Below are positions 33,300 to 46,209 of a stretch of DNA of 64,000 bases, one piece after another. Numbering within the stretch: the stretch's first letter is position 1; every line of letters starts with the position of its first letter. A program made the translations under genes and the position numbers. This stretch comes from Nitrospirales bacterium (GTDB lineage Bacteria; Nitrospirota; Nitrospiria; Nitrospirales; UBA8639), in contig JAAXIB010000079.1 in NCBI GenBank assembly GCA_012270585.1, positions 1-64,000 of the forward strand, read 5' to 3'. Below the pieces are notes generated by a model. That model saw nothing but the letters and a program-made list of their open reading frames with translations. It had not been told where the DNA came from and did no database searches.

Positions 33300-33740
33300 T
33301 CAGTAGGTTTCCGGAGGGGGCAGGTCCACTTCCGGCTTGCTGGCTTCCGGAAGAATCTTTTCCAGGCGTTGTTGAAACTCGCGAATGCGGTCCTGCTCCG
33401 CGGAATGAAACCGGATTTTTTCTTCTTTGTGCAGATCCACCAACCGCTCAATCCCCTGGAGCAGAGGCGGCACGGCATCAAAGATCCGCCCGGCCTCAAA
33501 GGCCTCGAGCGAATCCACGAAAAATCCGTAGAGGACCCGATACGTCGGTCCCGCTAGATTCCGAAACCGGTAGACGACTGTTTCATATTTATCGATAGCT
33601 TCTTCGGTGGGGCGGATCCCTCCGGGAAGCGCCATGAACGACTTGGCCGGTACTTTTACGGCCAACGCAGCCACCGCCGCGATTAATTCTCCGAAGGCAT
33701 CCAGCACTTGTGCTGTGTCCATTTCTTTTTTCGCGGTCAT
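33300..33740 (-). CDS. conserved-looking unknown protein beside rluD
   Basis: A 146-residue, largely helical soluble protein without a family I recognise. Parts are DTAQVLDAFGELIAAVAALA, then IRPTEEAIDKYETVVYRFRN and AEQDRIREFQQRLEKILPEA, ending in a proline-rich tail. Its start overlaps the rluD stop by 4 nt (ATGA), so it is cotranslated with rluD. No membrane segment or Cys motif is seen. Confidence 0.75.
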   Translation of the reverse strand: MTAKKEMDTAQVLDAFGELIAAVAALAVKVPAKSFMALPGGIRPTEEAIDKYETVVYRFRNLAGPTYRVLYGFFVDSLEAFEAGRIFDAVPPLLQGIERLVDLHKEEKIRFHSAEQDRIREFQQRLEKILPEASKPEVDLPPPETY

Positions 33741-34732
33741 CGTCCTCTTCCCTCTTCCACGTTCGTTGTCTCGTTCTCCCGTCTTGCTCGTAATTGGTTC
33801 GCAACCGCAGCCATATCAGCAGGCAGGGGGACGATAAAATTCATGGCCTGTTGCGAGATCGGATGGAGAAAGCCGAGCACTTTCGCATGCAGCATGACGC
33901 GAGGAATGACCACATTATCGATTGCGCCTACCTTCTTTCCCCCATATGTCGGATCCCCCAGGATTGGACACCCGATCGCGGACAAATGCACGCGCAGTTG
34001 ATGGGTCCGGCCGGTTTGAGGGAAGAGCTCCACGTGAGCCGCCAGCTTTGCAAACCGTTCCGTCACGCGGTATTTCGTTGCGGAAGCCTTGGGTCGGGCC
34101 GTGCGCGCGGAAAATTTTTTCCGGTCCCTGGTGTCCCGCCCGATTGCGACCTCTATGATCCCTTGGGATTTTTTCGGGACACCCCAGATCAACGCCTCAT
34201 AGACCCTGTTAATGGTGTGCCGCTTAAACTGGCTGACGAGGGATGCATGGGCCTGATCCTGTTTGGCCACGACCATGACGCCCGTGGTGTTCTTGTCCAA
34301 CCGGTGTACCATCCCCGGTCGTTCCTTGCCTCCAATGCCGGAGAACGACCCCGTTTCGGTTTTGAAATGGTGCAACAGGGCATTGACCAGGGTGCCTGAC
34401 CAATTGCCGGGAGCCGGATGGACCACCAGGCCGGCCTGTTTATTCAAGACCAACAGTGCGTCATCTTCATAGAGAATTTCAAGGGGAATGGGTTCGGGCG
34501 TGATTGTGAGAGGCTCGGCCCTGGGAACCCTGAGCACGATGACGTCGCCGGGTTTGATTTTGTGACTGGGCTTGGTGACCTGACCGTCGACGGTGACGTG
34601 ACCGTCGAGGATCAATCGCTGGAGGGTCGTCCGAGAGAAATCAGGGTCGCGGTTGGCCAGAAAATGGTCCAGGCGTTTGGGACCTTCGCCAAGTGAAACG
34701 ACAATCTCCGTCCGCGTTTCAACATGCGGCAT
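33737..34732 (-). CDS. rluD: 23S rRNA pseudouridine synthase RluD-type
   Basis: A 331-residue RluA-family enzyme. An N-terminal S4 RNA-binding domain (RLDHFLANRDPDFSRTTLQR, GHVTVDGQVTKPSHKIKPGD) is followed by the catalytic domain with HRLDKNTTGVMVVAK, in which the Asp is the nucleophile, and PQTGRTHQLRVHLSAIGCPI near the C-terminus. The S4-first layout fits RluD, which modifies helix 69 of 23S rRNA, but RluC-type specificity cannot be excluded. It follows atpC by 22 bp. Confidence 0.92.
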   Translation of the reverse strand: MPHVETRTEIVVSLGEGPKRLDHFLANRDPDFSRTTLQRLILDGHVTVDGQVTKPSHKIKPGDVIVLRVPRAEPLTITPEPIPLEILYEDDALLVLNKQAGLVVHPAPGNWSGTLVNALLHHFKTETGSFSGIGGKERPGMVHRLDKNTTGVMVVAKQDQAHASLVSQFKRHTINRVYEALIWGVPKKSQGIIEVAIGRDTRDRKKFSARTARPKASATKYRVTERFAKLAAHVELFPQTGRTHQLRVHLSAIGCPILGDPTYGGKKVGAIDNVVIPRVMLHAKVLGFLHPISQQAMNFIVPLPADMAAVANQLRARRENETTNVEEGRGR

Positions 34733-34754
34733 GGACGCATACGGGAAGGTTGGG

Positions 34755-35200
34755 TTACGCGTGCCCTTGCTTCTGGAGCCGCTCGGCCACTTTCTGTCGA
34801 AGTCGCGCCTTTTCCAAACTCACCCTGGCCTCTTCGACTTCCGACGGGAGTCCGCCGCGCTCGAGACGTTCTTCGGCCTGGGCCACCGCGGATTGGGCTC
34901 GTTCGACGTCGATATCTTCCGCCTTCTCGGCGATCTCTGCAAGGATGGTGACCTTGTGGGGCGTCACGTCGGCGAATCCCCACAACACCGACATGTAATG
35001 CTCCGCTTCCCCGATCCGATAGTGCAGTTCGCCGATTCGAAGCGTCGTCAGAAAATGACAATGGCCCGGCAATACGCCGAAGTCGCCTTCGGTTCCTGGT
35101 GCAGAGATTTGATCCACGTATTCACTCACCAGGAGCTTGTCCGGTGTCACCACTTCCAACAGGAGTTTGCCTGAGGGGACGGTTTTGTCTGTGGCCGCCA

Positions 35201-35201
<1 letters not shown>
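34755..35201 (-). CDS. atpC: F1 ATP synthase epsilon subunit
   Basis: A 148-residue epsilon subunit: the N-terminal beta sandwich contains KLLLEVVTPDKLLVSEYVDQ and APGTEGDFGVLPGHCHFLTT, the C-terminal helical hairpin RAQSAVAQAEERLERGGLP to the end. It regulates and couples the rotary enzyme with the gamma subunit. The last gene of the atpHAGDC cluster; its start touches the atpD stop. Confidence 0.95.
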
Positions 35202-36676
<1,475 letters not shown>

Positions 36677-36696
36677 TTATCCTGACCCTCTCGCGG

Positions 36697-37572
36697 TCAC
36701 TTCAACGCCTCTGCTCCGCCGACGATGTCCATCAATTCTTTCGTAATCGCGGCCTGCCGGGTTTTATTGTAAAACAACGTGACTTTCTGAATCAGTTCTC
36801 CCGCGTTCCGGGTCGCCCCGTCCATCGCGGTCATCCGCGCGGCCTGCTCGGCAGCCGCGGATTCCAACAACACGCGAAACGCCTGGACCTGAAAATGTTT
36901 GGGCAGCAGGGTTTCGAGCAACTCGTGCTCGTCCGGCTCGAACAGATAGGCGCCCACGGCCATGGCCGGCTCCCGGGCGGCTTCTTCAGCCAATGATTCA
37001 ATCGGCAACAGTTTCTCGACCACCACGCGTTGCTGCATCACGGATTTGAATTCGTTGTAGACCACGTACAGTTGATCAAACGTGCCGTCGTTATAGTGTT
37101 GAATGATATCCTGCCCCATGTCCAGGGCATGCTCGAAACTCAAGCGATCGAAGATGCCCGGCCATTCCTGCCGGATCGTCCACGTGCGCCGTCGGAAAAA
37201 ATCACAACCCTTTCGCCCGGCTACGGACACACTCACCCGCTCGCCGCGCTCCGCGTGCTCCTTAAGGAACTCCGCGGCCTGCCGGAGAATATTGGCGTTA
37301 AACGCCCCGCACAGTCCCCGGTCGCTTGTAATCACGAGCAATTCGGTTGTGCGCCCCTCGCGTTTGTGCAACAGCGGATGGCAGAACCGGCTCGCCCGTT
37401 CCGCAAGATGCCGCACCACCTCCCGAAGCCGGTGCGCGTACGGCCGGGAGGAGAGAATGCGATCCTGGGCCCGCTTGAGCTTGGCTGCCGCGACCATCTT
37501 CATGGCTTTCGTGATTTTCTGGGTATTCTTCACGGAAGCGATCTTCCGTCTCAGGCTCTGTAAACTTGGCAT
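36697..37572 (-). CDS. atpG: F1 ATP synthase gamma subunit
   Basis: A 291-residue gamma subunit with the conserved N-terminal coiled coil SLQSLRRKIASVKNTQKITK and AMKMVAAAKLKRAQ, the GLCGAFNANI motif and the C-terminal helix LFYNKTRQAAITKELMDIVG followed by GAEAL. It forms the rotating central stalk. It starts 15 bp after the atpA stop and is separated from atpD by 53 bp. Confidence 0.97.
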   Translation of the reverse strand: MPSLQSLRRKIASVKNTQKITKAMKMVAAAKLKRAQDRILSSRPYAHRLREVVRHLAERASRFCHPLLHKREGRTTELLVITSDRGLCGAFNANILRQAAEFLKEHAERGERVSVSVAGRKGCDFFRRRTWTIRQEWPGIFDRLSFEHALDMGQDIIQHYNDGTFDQLYVVYNEFKSVMQQRVVVEKLLPIESLAEEAAREPAMAVGAYLFEPDEHELLETLLPKHFQVQAFRVLLESAAAEQAARMTAMDGATRNAGELIQKVTLFYNKTRQAAITKELMDIVGGAEALK

Positions 37573-37587
37573 GGGACGCTGGTATGA

Positions 37588-39096
<1,509 letters not shown>

Positions 39097-39099
39097 GCC

Positions 39100-39639
39100 T
39101 TACCCCTTTACCAATTGAGCCCGCATCTTGTGGAGCCGGCCTCTGACCGTACTGTCATAGACTTTACTCCCGATTTTTATTTGGACGCCTGACAGCAAGG
39201 AAGAGTCGGATTGAAAGTCGACTTCCACCTCTCTCTTCGCCGTGGCGCCCAACTGAGCAAGAATGTCCTGTTTCATGGTGTCGTCAACCGGTTGAGCCGA
39301 GACAACGACGATCTGTTGCTTGCCGCTTTGCCGGATCATTAACGCTCTGAAGGCCTCGGCAATCTCCGGCAGGAACCCTATCCGGTTTTTTTTCACCAAT
39401 TGTTCGCAGAATCGTCCCATCACCGGCGGGCAACCCGTCCGTTCACACAACGCGGTGAGGACCTGGAGTTTTTCGTCCAAGGTAAACACCGGTGAGGCCA
39501 GGACGTGCTTGAACGTCGAAGAGTCCTTCAGCGCGTGAGACAGAGCCTGTAACCCGTCCTGAGCAGCAGGCCGGTCCTCATGGCGGACCAAGCGAAAAAA
39601 CGCCTGGGCATACCGCCGTGCTATGGCATTTTTCATCAT
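39100..39639 (-). CDS. atpH: F1 ATP synthase delta subunit
   Basis: A 179-residue OSCP/delta subunit: opening NAIARRYAQAFFRLV, then NRIGFLPEIAEAFRALMIRQ and the C-terminal SSLLSGVQIKIGSKVYDSTV followed by RGRLHKMRAQL. It links F1 to the peripheral stalk. First gene of this F1 cluster; genes for subunits a, b and c, which often precede it, are absent upstream (the next gene is mnmA). Confidence 0.95.
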   Translation of the reverse strand: MMKNAIARRYAQAFFRLVRHEDRPAAQDGLQALSHALKDSSTFKHVLASPVFTLDEKLQVLTALCERTGCPPVMGRFCEQLVKKNRIGFLPEIAEAFRALMIRQSGKQQIVVVSAQPVDDTMKQDILAQLGATAKREVEVDFQSDSSLLSGVQIKIGSKVYDSTVRGRLHKMRAQLVKG

Positions 39640-40079
39640 GAATCAGTTGTGAAGAAAAAGACAAAATCCCGGTGCTTGCGCTGGTCGCGCAAAAAACGAG
39701 GCACGGTATCACGTGGAAAATCCGGGTGTCAACCGACGGGTGGCAGGCCATATGAAACAACGCAGGCAGCCCGGGTGGGTGACTCACAGCGACTACGTGA
39801 AAAGCGTTTTCAGAAGGGGCAAGATCTCAGCGGCGATAACCAGTCCAACCATCCATTTCTATGTCCCCGCGCTGGTGGCAGGCACAGCCTCTTGGCTCTT
39901 TCTTCTTGCAGGCGGCACAGGCATGGCCCTGTCGCCGAACAAGGTCTGCCCTCGACTCCGGTCGGGGGATGGCACCGCTACACCTACGAATACCAAATAC
40001 TTTCTAAAGGCACTGGATTCCCGATTATAAACGTCGGGAATGACAGATCGAAGTTTCGTTGGCTATTTTCATATCAATG
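39640..40079. repeat. 440-bp intergenic region with repeat fragments
   Basis: No gene is seen between mnmA and atpH. The stretch holds the second-family repeat (about 39937-39990), a TTCCCGATTATAAACGTCGGGAA-type hairpin at 40018-40040, and the block GGCTATTTTCATAT (40061-40074), which also occurs at positions 27-40. The atp promoter must lie in here but I cannot place it with confidence. Confidence 0.6.
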
Positions 40080-41207
40080 TCATGTGAACGCTGTTTCGCG
40101 TAATGCCGTCGAAATCGGGTGACGTTCGAATGGCTCGATGATCCCGCCGCCCAGGACGCGGTCGCCCTGATAGAGGACCAGCGACTGGCCGGGACTCAGG
40201 GCTTGTTGCGGTTCCCGGAATTCTATGGAGAGGGTCTCGGCCGTGTGCTGCCGAGCCCGGCCGGAGACTGCCGGTGAAGCATACCGGTATTTGATGGCCA
40301 CGTCATCCAGGGTCTCGGGCAAGGCGCCAGCCAACCAATTCACATCATGCACCATGCACGCTTGCCGGGACAGGTCTTCAGCCCGTCCCAATATCACCGC
40401 GTTGGTTTCGGGGTTCACTTCTTTGACGTAGAGGCGTTCGCCACGTGCAATCCCCAACCCCTTTCGTTGTCCGGGCGTATAAAAGGCAATGCCGCGATGC
40501 TCTCCGATTGTCCGGCCATCCGGATCGAGGAAAGGACCTGGCCGTAGCGCCTGTGGCGCTTCCGTGGTCAAAAACGTGCGATAATCACCCTGGGTGACAA
40601 AACAGATTTCCTGGCTTTCTTTCATTTCATCGGCTGGCAGGTCCAACTCTTCCGCACGCGCCCACACCTCCGGTTTCTGTAGATGGCCTAAAGGAAACAG
40701 GATATGGGGAAGCCAAGCCGCTGGGAGCCGATACAAAAAATAGGATTGGTCTTTTTTGCCGTCCGCGCCTCGAAATAAGCCAACCCCTTCATCGACCGGT
40801 AACACCCGGGCATAATGCCCGGTGGCCACAAAGTCGGCTCCCCGGGATTTTGCCAGTTGGTATAATCCCCCGAACTTCACCCGTTCATTGCATCGCACAC
40901 ACGGATTGGGGGTGGTCCCACCCAAATAACCGGCAATAAAATCATCCACCACGTTTTTGCGAAAGGTCTCCTGGGTATCGACCACTTCATGCGGAATGCC
41001 TAATCGCCGGGCCACGTGCCGGGCCAAGCCGATTTTGCAGCAGCCCCGTTCTTCCCATTTTTTCGTCACTGCCGTGTTTTCATCTTCAGGTTCCCATACT
41101 TGCAGCGTCACCCCTTTTACGTCATAGCCCTGTTCCGTCAGCAGTAACGCTGCGACTGAGCTATCGACGCCTCCGCTCATCCCGAGAAGAACTGTTGGTT
41201 TGGACAT
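40080..41207 (-). CDS. mnmA: tRNA-specific 2-thiouridylase MnmA
   Basis: About 375 residues from ATG 41207, which avoids overlap with the bactofilin gene. PP-loop: LLGMSGGVDSSVAALLL. The two catalytic Cys are in NPCVRCNERVKF and SQEICFVTQGDY; ATGHYARV and DQSYFLYRL are tRNA/ATP contacts. It transfers sulfur to C2 of the wobble uridine of Lys, Glu and Gln tRNAs, using a persulfide delivered by IscS and, in some bacteria, the Tus relay; TusB/TusC-like genes lie at 52.8-53.4 kb. Confidence 0.96.
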   Translation of the reverse strand: MSKPTVLLGMSGGVDSSVAALLLTEQGYDVKGVTLQVWEPEDENTAVTKKWEERGCCKIGLARHVARRLGIPHEVVDTQETFRKNVVDDFIAGYLGGTTPNPCVRCNERVKFGGLYQLAKSRGADFVATGHYARVLPVDEGVGLFRGADGKKDQSYFLYRLPAAWLPHILFPLGHLQKPEVWARAEELDLPADEMKESQEICFVTQGDYRTFLTTEAPQALRPGPFLDPDGRTIGEHRGIAFYTPGQRKGLGIARGERLYVKEVNPETNAVILGRAEDLSRQACMVHDVNWLAGALPETLDDVAIKYRYASPAVSGRARQHTAETLSIEFREPQQALSPGQSLVLYQGDRVLGGGIIEPFERHPISTALRETAFT

Positions 41208-41224
41208 CACGTGGTCAGTTTTAC

Positions 41225-41689
41225 TTAAGTGTTGTTCTCGGCGTGCCAAGAGCCCACGGTGGACTTTTTCTCCTGGGCCGCTTCCTCACCGGATTGCGAG
41301 GAGATGTCATCAAGCCCGCTGGCGCCCATATCGCACATGCCATGGAACACGACGCCCTCTTCTACGGAAAAAGAGGGGGTGCGAACACCGCCGACCAGCA
41401 CGGCCGGTTTCAGCAATTGGATCTTTTGAGAGGCAACAACATTTCCCTCGATTTTGCCGTTGCAGATCATGTTTTCACAGGTGATCTCGCCCTTCACGAT
41501 CCCATGTTCACCAATAACGAGGGTATCTTTCGAAACAATTTGGCCGTCATAATGCCCGTCGATTCGGACACTCCCGTCGAATTTGGCTTTTCCTTTGAAA
41601 TCCACACCTTTTCCGAGAAACGTGTAGGTGCCTTCCTCAAAAATGGATTCCCACTTTTTGTCTTTTTGTTCTGATGGTGTACCCCACAT
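41225..41689 (-). CDS. bactofilin family cytoskeletal protein
   Basis: A 154-residue bactofilin. The beta-helical core spans about residues 20-105, with regularly spaced hydrophobics (FKGKAKFDGSVRIDGHYDGQ, VIGEHGIVKGEITCENMICN, GKIEGNVVASQKIQLL), flanked by a polar N-terminus and a Ser/Glu-rich tail. Bactofilins polymerise without nucleotide and often work in cell shape or chromosome/ParAB positioning; it sits directly downstream of parAB, which is a known arrangement in other bacteria. Confidence 0.9.
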   Translation of the reverse strand: MWGTPSEQKDKKWESIFEEGTYTFLGKGVDFKGKAKFDGSVRIDGHYDGQIVSKDTLVIGEHGIVKGEITCENMICNGKIEGNVVASQKIQLLKPAVLVGGVRTPSFSVEEGVVFHGMCDMGASGLDDISSQSGEEAAQEKKSTVGSWHAENNT

Positions 41690-41774
41690 TAGACTGCCCT
41701 CTCTTTACCAGGACTCGGCTTAGAGACATGGGGGGACACACAGGTCCACCCCTACTCACGGTCCTGTTGGATTG

Positions 41775-42614
41775 TTATGATAAAATCACCTCGACGATTC
41801 GTGTCAAATCCTCCTGGGAATAATAGGCGAGAACCAATTCACCCCTCTGCCGTTTTGAGCGAATCACGACTTTCGTTCCCAAATGTTTTCGGAGGCGATC
41901 TTCCACGTCGGCATGGAGGGGATTCCTTGCCGGTTGACGGAACTTCGCCTTGCCGGACCGTTTCTTAACCAATTGCTCGACCCGTCTGACGGAAAGCTGG
42001 TCGCGAAGAATTCGCTTGGCCAAAGTCAATTGGTCTTCCGCATTTTTTATGCCCAGAATCACCTTTGCATGCCCGAGTGTCAATCGATCGGAGGCCACCA
42101 TGCCCTGCACTTCAGTGGGCAAGGAGAGAATTCTGCAGATATTGGCGACCGAAGCCCGGTCGCGCCCGACCCGTTCAGCCACCGCTTCCTGGGTCACCCC
42201 CAATTCATCGATCAGTTGGCGATAGGCCTTGGCTTCTTCAACCGGATTCAAATTACTTCTTTGGATATTTTCAATTAGGGATAATGTCGTAGATTCCTCG
42301 TCGCTGGATTTTCGGATCACCGCGGGGACGGCAGGCAGTTGCGCCAATGTCGCCGCCCGGAACCGCCGCTCTCCTGCAATGAGTTCATAGAGATCTTCAC
42401 TCTTTCGCCGCACGAGGACAGGCTGAAGAATCCCGTGCTGCTTGACGGATTCCACCAATTCCCGGAGCTCTTCTTCGACAAACGTTTTTCTGGGCTGATA
42501 CCTGTTCGGCAGAATCTGCGTCACGGGAATCATGCGAATCGTTTGCCCCGTTTCCTTCGCTTCGCTCTCCGGCAAAAGGGCTGCCAGGCCTTTACCCAGC
42601 GCTTTCTTTTCCAT
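41775..42614 (-). CDS. parB: chromosome partitioning protein ParB
   Basis: A 279-residue ParB/Spo0J. N-terminal CTPase domain: [37 protein letters not shown] (GERRxRA motif) and [20 protein letters not shown]. The helix-turn-helix is [20 protein letters not shown], then a linker and a C-terminal dimerisation part. ParB loads at parS and spreads; three matching sites are nearby. It overlaps parA by 23 nt. Confidence 0.96.
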   Translation of the reverse strand: MEKKALGKGLAALLPESEAKETGQTIRMIPVTQILPNRYQPRKTFVEEELRELVESVKQHGILQPVLVRRKSEDLYELIAGERRFRAATLAQLPAVPAVIRKSSDEESTTLSLIENIQRSNLNPVEEAKAYRQLIDELGVTQEAVAERVGRDRASVANICRILSLPTEVQGMVASDRLTLGHAKVILGIKNAEDQLTLAKRILRDQLSVRRVEQLVKKRSGKAKFRQPARNPLHADVEDRLRKHLGTKVVIRSKRQRGELVLAYYSQEDLTRIVEVILS

Positions 42615-43362
42615 TCACCAAAAACTCCTTTGCAAATTCCATATAGGCCTTGGCACCTATCGACGCAGAATTATAGAGCAACCCGGGACGTCCATAACTC
42701 GGAGCCTCGGCCAATGCCACGTTTCTCGGTATGATTGATTGATACACTTTATCGGGAAAAAATTTTCTGACTTCTTCCGAGACCTGCCTGGACAGGGTGA
42801 GCCTGGCATCACACATTGTCAAGAGGATCCCCTCGATCGACAAGGCCTGGTTGAAGCTGCCACGCACCCTCTCGATCGTGGACATCAGCCTTCCCAACCC
42901 CTCCATGGCATAATATTCACATTGAACCGGGATCAGCACCGATTGAGCCGCGGTCAGCGCATTCACCGTCAGGAGCCCCAGCGCCGGAGGACAATCCAGA
43001 ATGATGAAATGATATTGACTGGTAATGGTCGAGAGTATCCGCTTCAATCGTTCCTCCCGATGCGCGACGCCCGCCAATTCCACTTCCGCTCCGGCAAGAT
43101 CAGGCCCGGACGGCAAAAGGTCCAACTGCGAGACGGCAGTGGCCATGATCGAATCGGCGGCCGGAATCCCTTTGAACAGACAATCATACAGCGTTTGCGC
43201 CGCCCGTTCGACGCCCACTCCGCTTGTAGCATTGGCCTGGGGATCAATATCGACCAGCAGGACCTTCTGTTCGCACAACGCCAGCGCTGCCGCCAGGTTT
43301 ATGGACGTCGTTGTTTTTCCGACCCCGCCTTTCTGATTCGCTACGGCGACGATTTTATCCAT
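42592..43362 (-). CDS. parA: chromosome partitioning ATPase ParA
   Basis: A 256-residue ParA/Soj. Deviant Walker [19 protein letters not shown], Walker A' [14 protein letters not shown], Walker [18 protein letters not shown]. Full family length without an N-terminal HTH, so it is the chromosomal type. It moves ParB-parS complexes over the nucleoid. A parS site lies 24 bp upstream of its start. Confidence 0.97.
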   Translation of the reverse strand: MDKIVAVANQKGGVGKTTTSINLAAALALCEQKVLLVDIDPQANATSGVGVERAAQTLYDCLFKGIPAADSIMATAVSQLDLLPSGPDLAGAEVELAGVAHREERLKRILSTITSQYHFIILDCPPALGLLTVNALTAAQSVLIPVQCEYYAMEGLGRLMSTIERVRGSFNQALSIEGILLTMCDARLTLSRQVSEEVRKFFPDKVYQSIIPRNVALAEAPSYGRPGLLYNSASIGAKAYMEFAKEFLVNGKESAG

Positions 43363-43385
43363 CGAGCGGTCTTCTCTCGTGATGA

Positions 43386-43401
43386 TGTTCCACGTGAAAC
43401 A
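43386..43401. promoter_or_regulatory. parS: parS site 1
   Basis: TGTTCCACGTGAAACA matches the consensus parS (TGTTNCACGTGNAACA) perfectly. It lies just before the parA start, in the probable parAB promoter. Confidence 0.93.
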
Positions 43402-43407
43402 TCTTGG

Positions 43408-43460
43408 AGACAGTAGGTCGGGTTAGCATAGCGTAACCCGACAGATTCCTAACCCGACCT
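43408..43460. repeat. inverted repeat between parS sites
   Basis: TAGGTCGGGTTAGCATAGCG followed by TAACCCGACA forms a hairpin, and TAACCCGACCT repeats 10 bp further on. A related sequence occurs at 33194-33207. It fills the 63 bp between two parS sites. Confidence 0.7.
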
Positions 43461-43464
43461 GGGA

Positions 43465-43480
43465 TGTTCCACGTGGAACA
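43465..43480. promoter_or_regulatory. parS: parS site 2
   Basis: TGTTCCACGTGGAACA is a perfect 16-bp palindrome and a consensus parS, 16 bp beyond the rsmG stop codon. Confidence 0.95.
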
Positions 43481-43496
43481 ATTTCCTGGGGACAGC

Positions 43497-44144
43497 CTAT
43501 GCAGGGCCTACAATGCTGAGTAACCTTTTCCCCAACCCGAACGGCAATTCGTAAGGCATTTCATTGACCACGGAAAACCCTTTCGGCACGCGGTCCTGGG
43601 GCAGGGGTTCGGCCCGGCAACACACACATTTCCCCGACGCGGACAGTACCGGGGTAACATAGGCCAAACCGACGTCGAATCTCAATGCCTTCATGAACAC
43701 CCAATCGAATTTTTCGTGATATTCCGGTTTCTTTGATAACTGCTCGATCCGGCACGGTTCCACGCGAACGTTGTTCAAGCCAAGCGAACCGATCATATGA
43801 TGAAGAAACGCCACCTTCTTCAAATTCGGTTCGAGCAGGGTGACGTCCCGTTGCGGAGAGACCATACCCATGGGAATCCCGGGAAACCCGGCCCCGGTTC
43901 CGATATCCAGAATCGAACAGGCTGCATCCGGCGGTAACACCCTGGTGCAGGCCAGGGAGTCGACAAACAGGTTGCCGACTATCTCCTCTTCCTTCTTATG
44001 GCCGGTGAGGTTCGTTTTCGCATTCCATTTCATAACCTCTTGTAAATAAGACACAAATTGATCGATCGTAGCCTGGTCACAGGCCATCCCGATGGCCGCA
44101 AACCCCTTCCGAAAGAGTTCTTCAAGCTGTTTGGGTTGCATCAT
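43497..44144 (-). CDS. rsmG: 16S rRNA m7G527 methyltransferase RsmG
   Basis: About 215 residues from ATG 44144. SAM-binding motif ILDIGTGAGFPGIPMGM, then VTLLEPNLKKVAFLHHMIGS and FDWVFMKALRFDVGL. MKWNAKTNLTGHKKEEEIV is the family N-terminal motif. It methylates G527 of 16S rRNA. The frame is open upstream to 44339, but that part is a dispersed repeat and not protein-like. The start codon directly abuts parS site 3, and no Shine-Dalgarno is visible outside it. Confidence 0.94.
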   Translation of the reverse strand: MMQPKQLEELFRKGFAAIGMACDQATIDQFVSYLQEVMKWNAKTNLTGHKKEEEIVGNLFVDSLACTRVLPPDAACSILDIGTGAGFPGIPMGMVSPQRDVTLLEPNLKKVAFLHHMIGSLGLNNVRVEPCRIEQLSKKPEYHEKFDWVFMKALRFDVGLAYVTPVLSASGKCVCCRAEPLPQDRVPKGFSVVNEMPYELPFGLGKRLLSIVGPA

Positions 44145-44160
44145 TGTTCCACGTGGAACA
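44145..44160. promoter_or_regulatory. parS: parS site 3
   Basis: TGTTCCACGTGGAACA, identical to site 2, ends at the base next to the ATG of rsmG. ParB bound here would cover the ribosome-binding and probably the promoter region of rsmG. Confidence 0.94.
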
Positions 44161-44167
44161 TGGTGTC

Positions 44168-44272
44168 TCCCTCTCCCATTGGGAGAGAGCCTGCCCCAAG
44201 CTTGTCGAAGGGGCTGGACTGAGGGTGACTTATCAACGAATGTGTGAACACATACAAATGACAGAAGGGGGA
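44168..44272. repeat. repeat pair between rsmG and mnmG
   Basis: 44168-44192 is the palindromic family (CTCTCCCATTGGGAGAGAG) with a variant tail GCTTGTCGAAGGGGC. 44229-44272 is the third family (TATCAACGAATGTGTGAACA followed by CATACAAATGACAGAAGGGG), also seen at 21309-21354. Confidence 0.75.
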
Positions 44273-44295
44273 CCTGAAGGTAACGACCTGAATAT

Positions 44296-46173
44296 CTAGG
44301 CGACGTTCGCCGATCGCTGGGAGCGTTCCAATGCCACAAGCAACAACGAAATGGCTGCGGGGGTCATGCCGGAAATTCTCGAAGCCTGGCCCACGGTGGC
44401 GGGTCGGACTTTTGACAGTTTTTCGGCAACCTCGTTTGAAAATCCGGTCACCCGGTCATAGCGGAAGTTTGCGGGAATGATTTTCCCTTCCAGCTTCTGA
44501 AATTTTTCAATCTGTTCGAGTTGCCGTTTGATATACCCATCGTATTTTATTGCAATTTCAACGGCTTCGCCGATTTCCATGGATGCCGGGTCCGTTTCGC
44601 CGGCGATCTCCATCAACCGTTCGTAGGTCACTTCCGGCCGCTTGAGCAATTGCGCCAGCGTAGCACCGGGATCGGGTAATTTGGGCTCGACCCGGCTCCA
44701 CCGCTCTGCCTGTTCCGGCGTCCATGGGAGCCGGGTCTGCGACAGGCGATGAGTTTCTTTCTCCACAACCCGTTGTTTTTCCTGAAATTTTACATACAGA
44801 TCATCCGGCACCAGGCCCAGCCGGTGTCCTGCCTCCATCAACCGCCGGTCCGCATTGTCCTCGCGCAACAGGAGCCGGTATTCCGCCCGCGAGGTAAACA
44901 TCCGGTACGGCTCCCGGGCGTCCTTCGTGATGAGATCGTCGATCAGCACGCCGATATAGGCCTGCGAGCGATCCAGGATCAGCGGCGATTCCCCTTTGAC
45001 CTGCAGGGCCGCATTGATCCCGGCCATGATGCCTTGGGCCGCGGCCTCTTCGTACCCGGAGGTCCCGTTGATCTGGCCCGCATGGTACAACCCCTTCACG
45101 TTTTTGGTTTCGAGCGTCTGATGGAGCTGGTACGGTGGAAAGTAGTCGTATTCGATCGCATACCCGGGTTTCAGCATGGTGGCGCGGTCGAGTCCGGGGA
45201 TGGTCTTCAGGATGGCGGCCTGCACGTCCACCGGCAGGCTGGTCGAGATACCATTGGGGTAGAAGGACGGGGATTCCAATTCCTCGGGTTCCACAAAGAT
45301 CTGGTGTTGGGTCTTATCCTGAAACCGGACGACCTTATCCTCGATCGACGGACAATACCGCGGCCCCGTGGAATCGATCACCCCCATGTACATCGGGGAC
45401 CGGTCCAGGTTGTTGCGGATGATGTCATGCGTCCGTTCATTCGTATACGTGAGGTGGCAGGAAATTTGCGGGTTCGTGATGCGCGACGTCCGGAACGAAA
45501 ACGGACGGGGCGGCACGTCGCCGGGCTGTTCGCCCATGACGGTGAAATCGATCGTATCCCGGTGCAATCGCGGAGGTGTGCCCGTCTTCAAGCGTCCGAC
45601 TTCAAACCCGAAATCCCTCATGCAATCAGAAAGGTATTCCGCGGGCGCCTCTCCGGCGCGCCCGCCGGGCATATGACTCATGCCGATATGAATCAACCCT
45701 TTCAAAAACGTGCCCGACGTAATAATGACCGCCTTCGCATGAACGGTTTCGCCGGCATCAGTCACCACCCCGCGGATCGCGCCGCCCTTTGTCAAAAGGC
45801 GATTGGCCGTACCCGACACGATGTCCAGGTTGGACTGGCACGCCAGCGTGTCCTGCATGGCCGTTCGATACAAGGCCTTATCGCACTGGACGCGCGTGGC
45901 CCGTACCGCCGGGCCCTTTCTCGTATTCAGCATGCGGAATTGAATGCCGGCTTTATCCGTGTTGCGACCGATTTCCCCGCCCAGCGCATCGATTTCCTTG
46001 ACCAGATGCCCCTTGCCGATTCCGCCCACCGCGGGATTACACGGCATGTGCGCGATCCTGTCCTGATCGATGGTCAGCAGGAGAACCCGGCAGCCCATCC
46101 TGGCCGCAGCCAGCGCGGCCTCGCACCCGGCATGGCCCCCGCCGATGACGACGATGTCCTGTTGAATGGACAT
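44296..46173 (-). CDS. mnmG: tRNA wobble-uridine modification FAD enzyme MnmG
   Basis: A 625-residue MnmG/GidA. FAD site [20 protein letters not shown], the signature [20 protein letters not shown], the Cys motif [31 protein letters not shown], and the second family motif [20 protein letters not shown]. Full length (usual 620-630). With MnmE it adds aminomethyl or carboxymethylaminomethyl at C5 of the wobble uridine. Confidence 0.97.
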   Translation of the reverse strand: MSIQQDIVVIGGGHAGCEAALAAARMGCRVLLLTIDQDRIAHMPCNPAVGGIGKGHLVKEIDALGGEIGRNTDKAGIQFRMLNTRKGPAVRATRVQCDKALYRTAMQDTLACQSNLDIVSGTANRLLTKGGAIRGVVTDAGETVHAKAVIITSGTFLKGLIHIGMSHMPGGRAGEAPAEYLSDCMRDFGFEVGRLKTGTPPRLHRDTIDFTVMGEQPGDVPPRPFSFRTSRITNPQISCHLTYTNERTHDIIRNNLDRSPMYMGVIDSTGPRYCPSIEDKVVRFQDKTQHQIFVEPEELESPSFYPNGISTSLPVDVQAAILKTIPGLDRATMLKPGYAIEYDYFPPYQLHQTLETKNVKGLYHAGQINGTSGYEEAAAQGIMAGINAALQVKGESPLILDRSQAYIGVLIDDLITKDAREPYRMFTSRAEYRLLLREDNADRRLMEAGHRLGLVPDDLYVKFQEKQRVVEKETHRLSQTRLPWTPEQAERWSRVEPKLPDPGATLAQLLKRPEVTYERLMEIAGETDPASMEIGEAVEIAIKYDGYIKRQLEQIEKFQKLEGKIIPANFRYDRVTGFSNEVAEKLSKVRPATVGQASRISGMTPAAISLLLVALERSQRSANVA

Positions 46174-46209
46174 GGGTATTTTTACCTATATAAATTGCCA
46201 GTCTCTGTG

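Noticed and set aside
44145-44339. N-terminal extension of RsmG
   Set aside because: The added residues come from parS and dispersed repeat DNA; family length is right from 44144.
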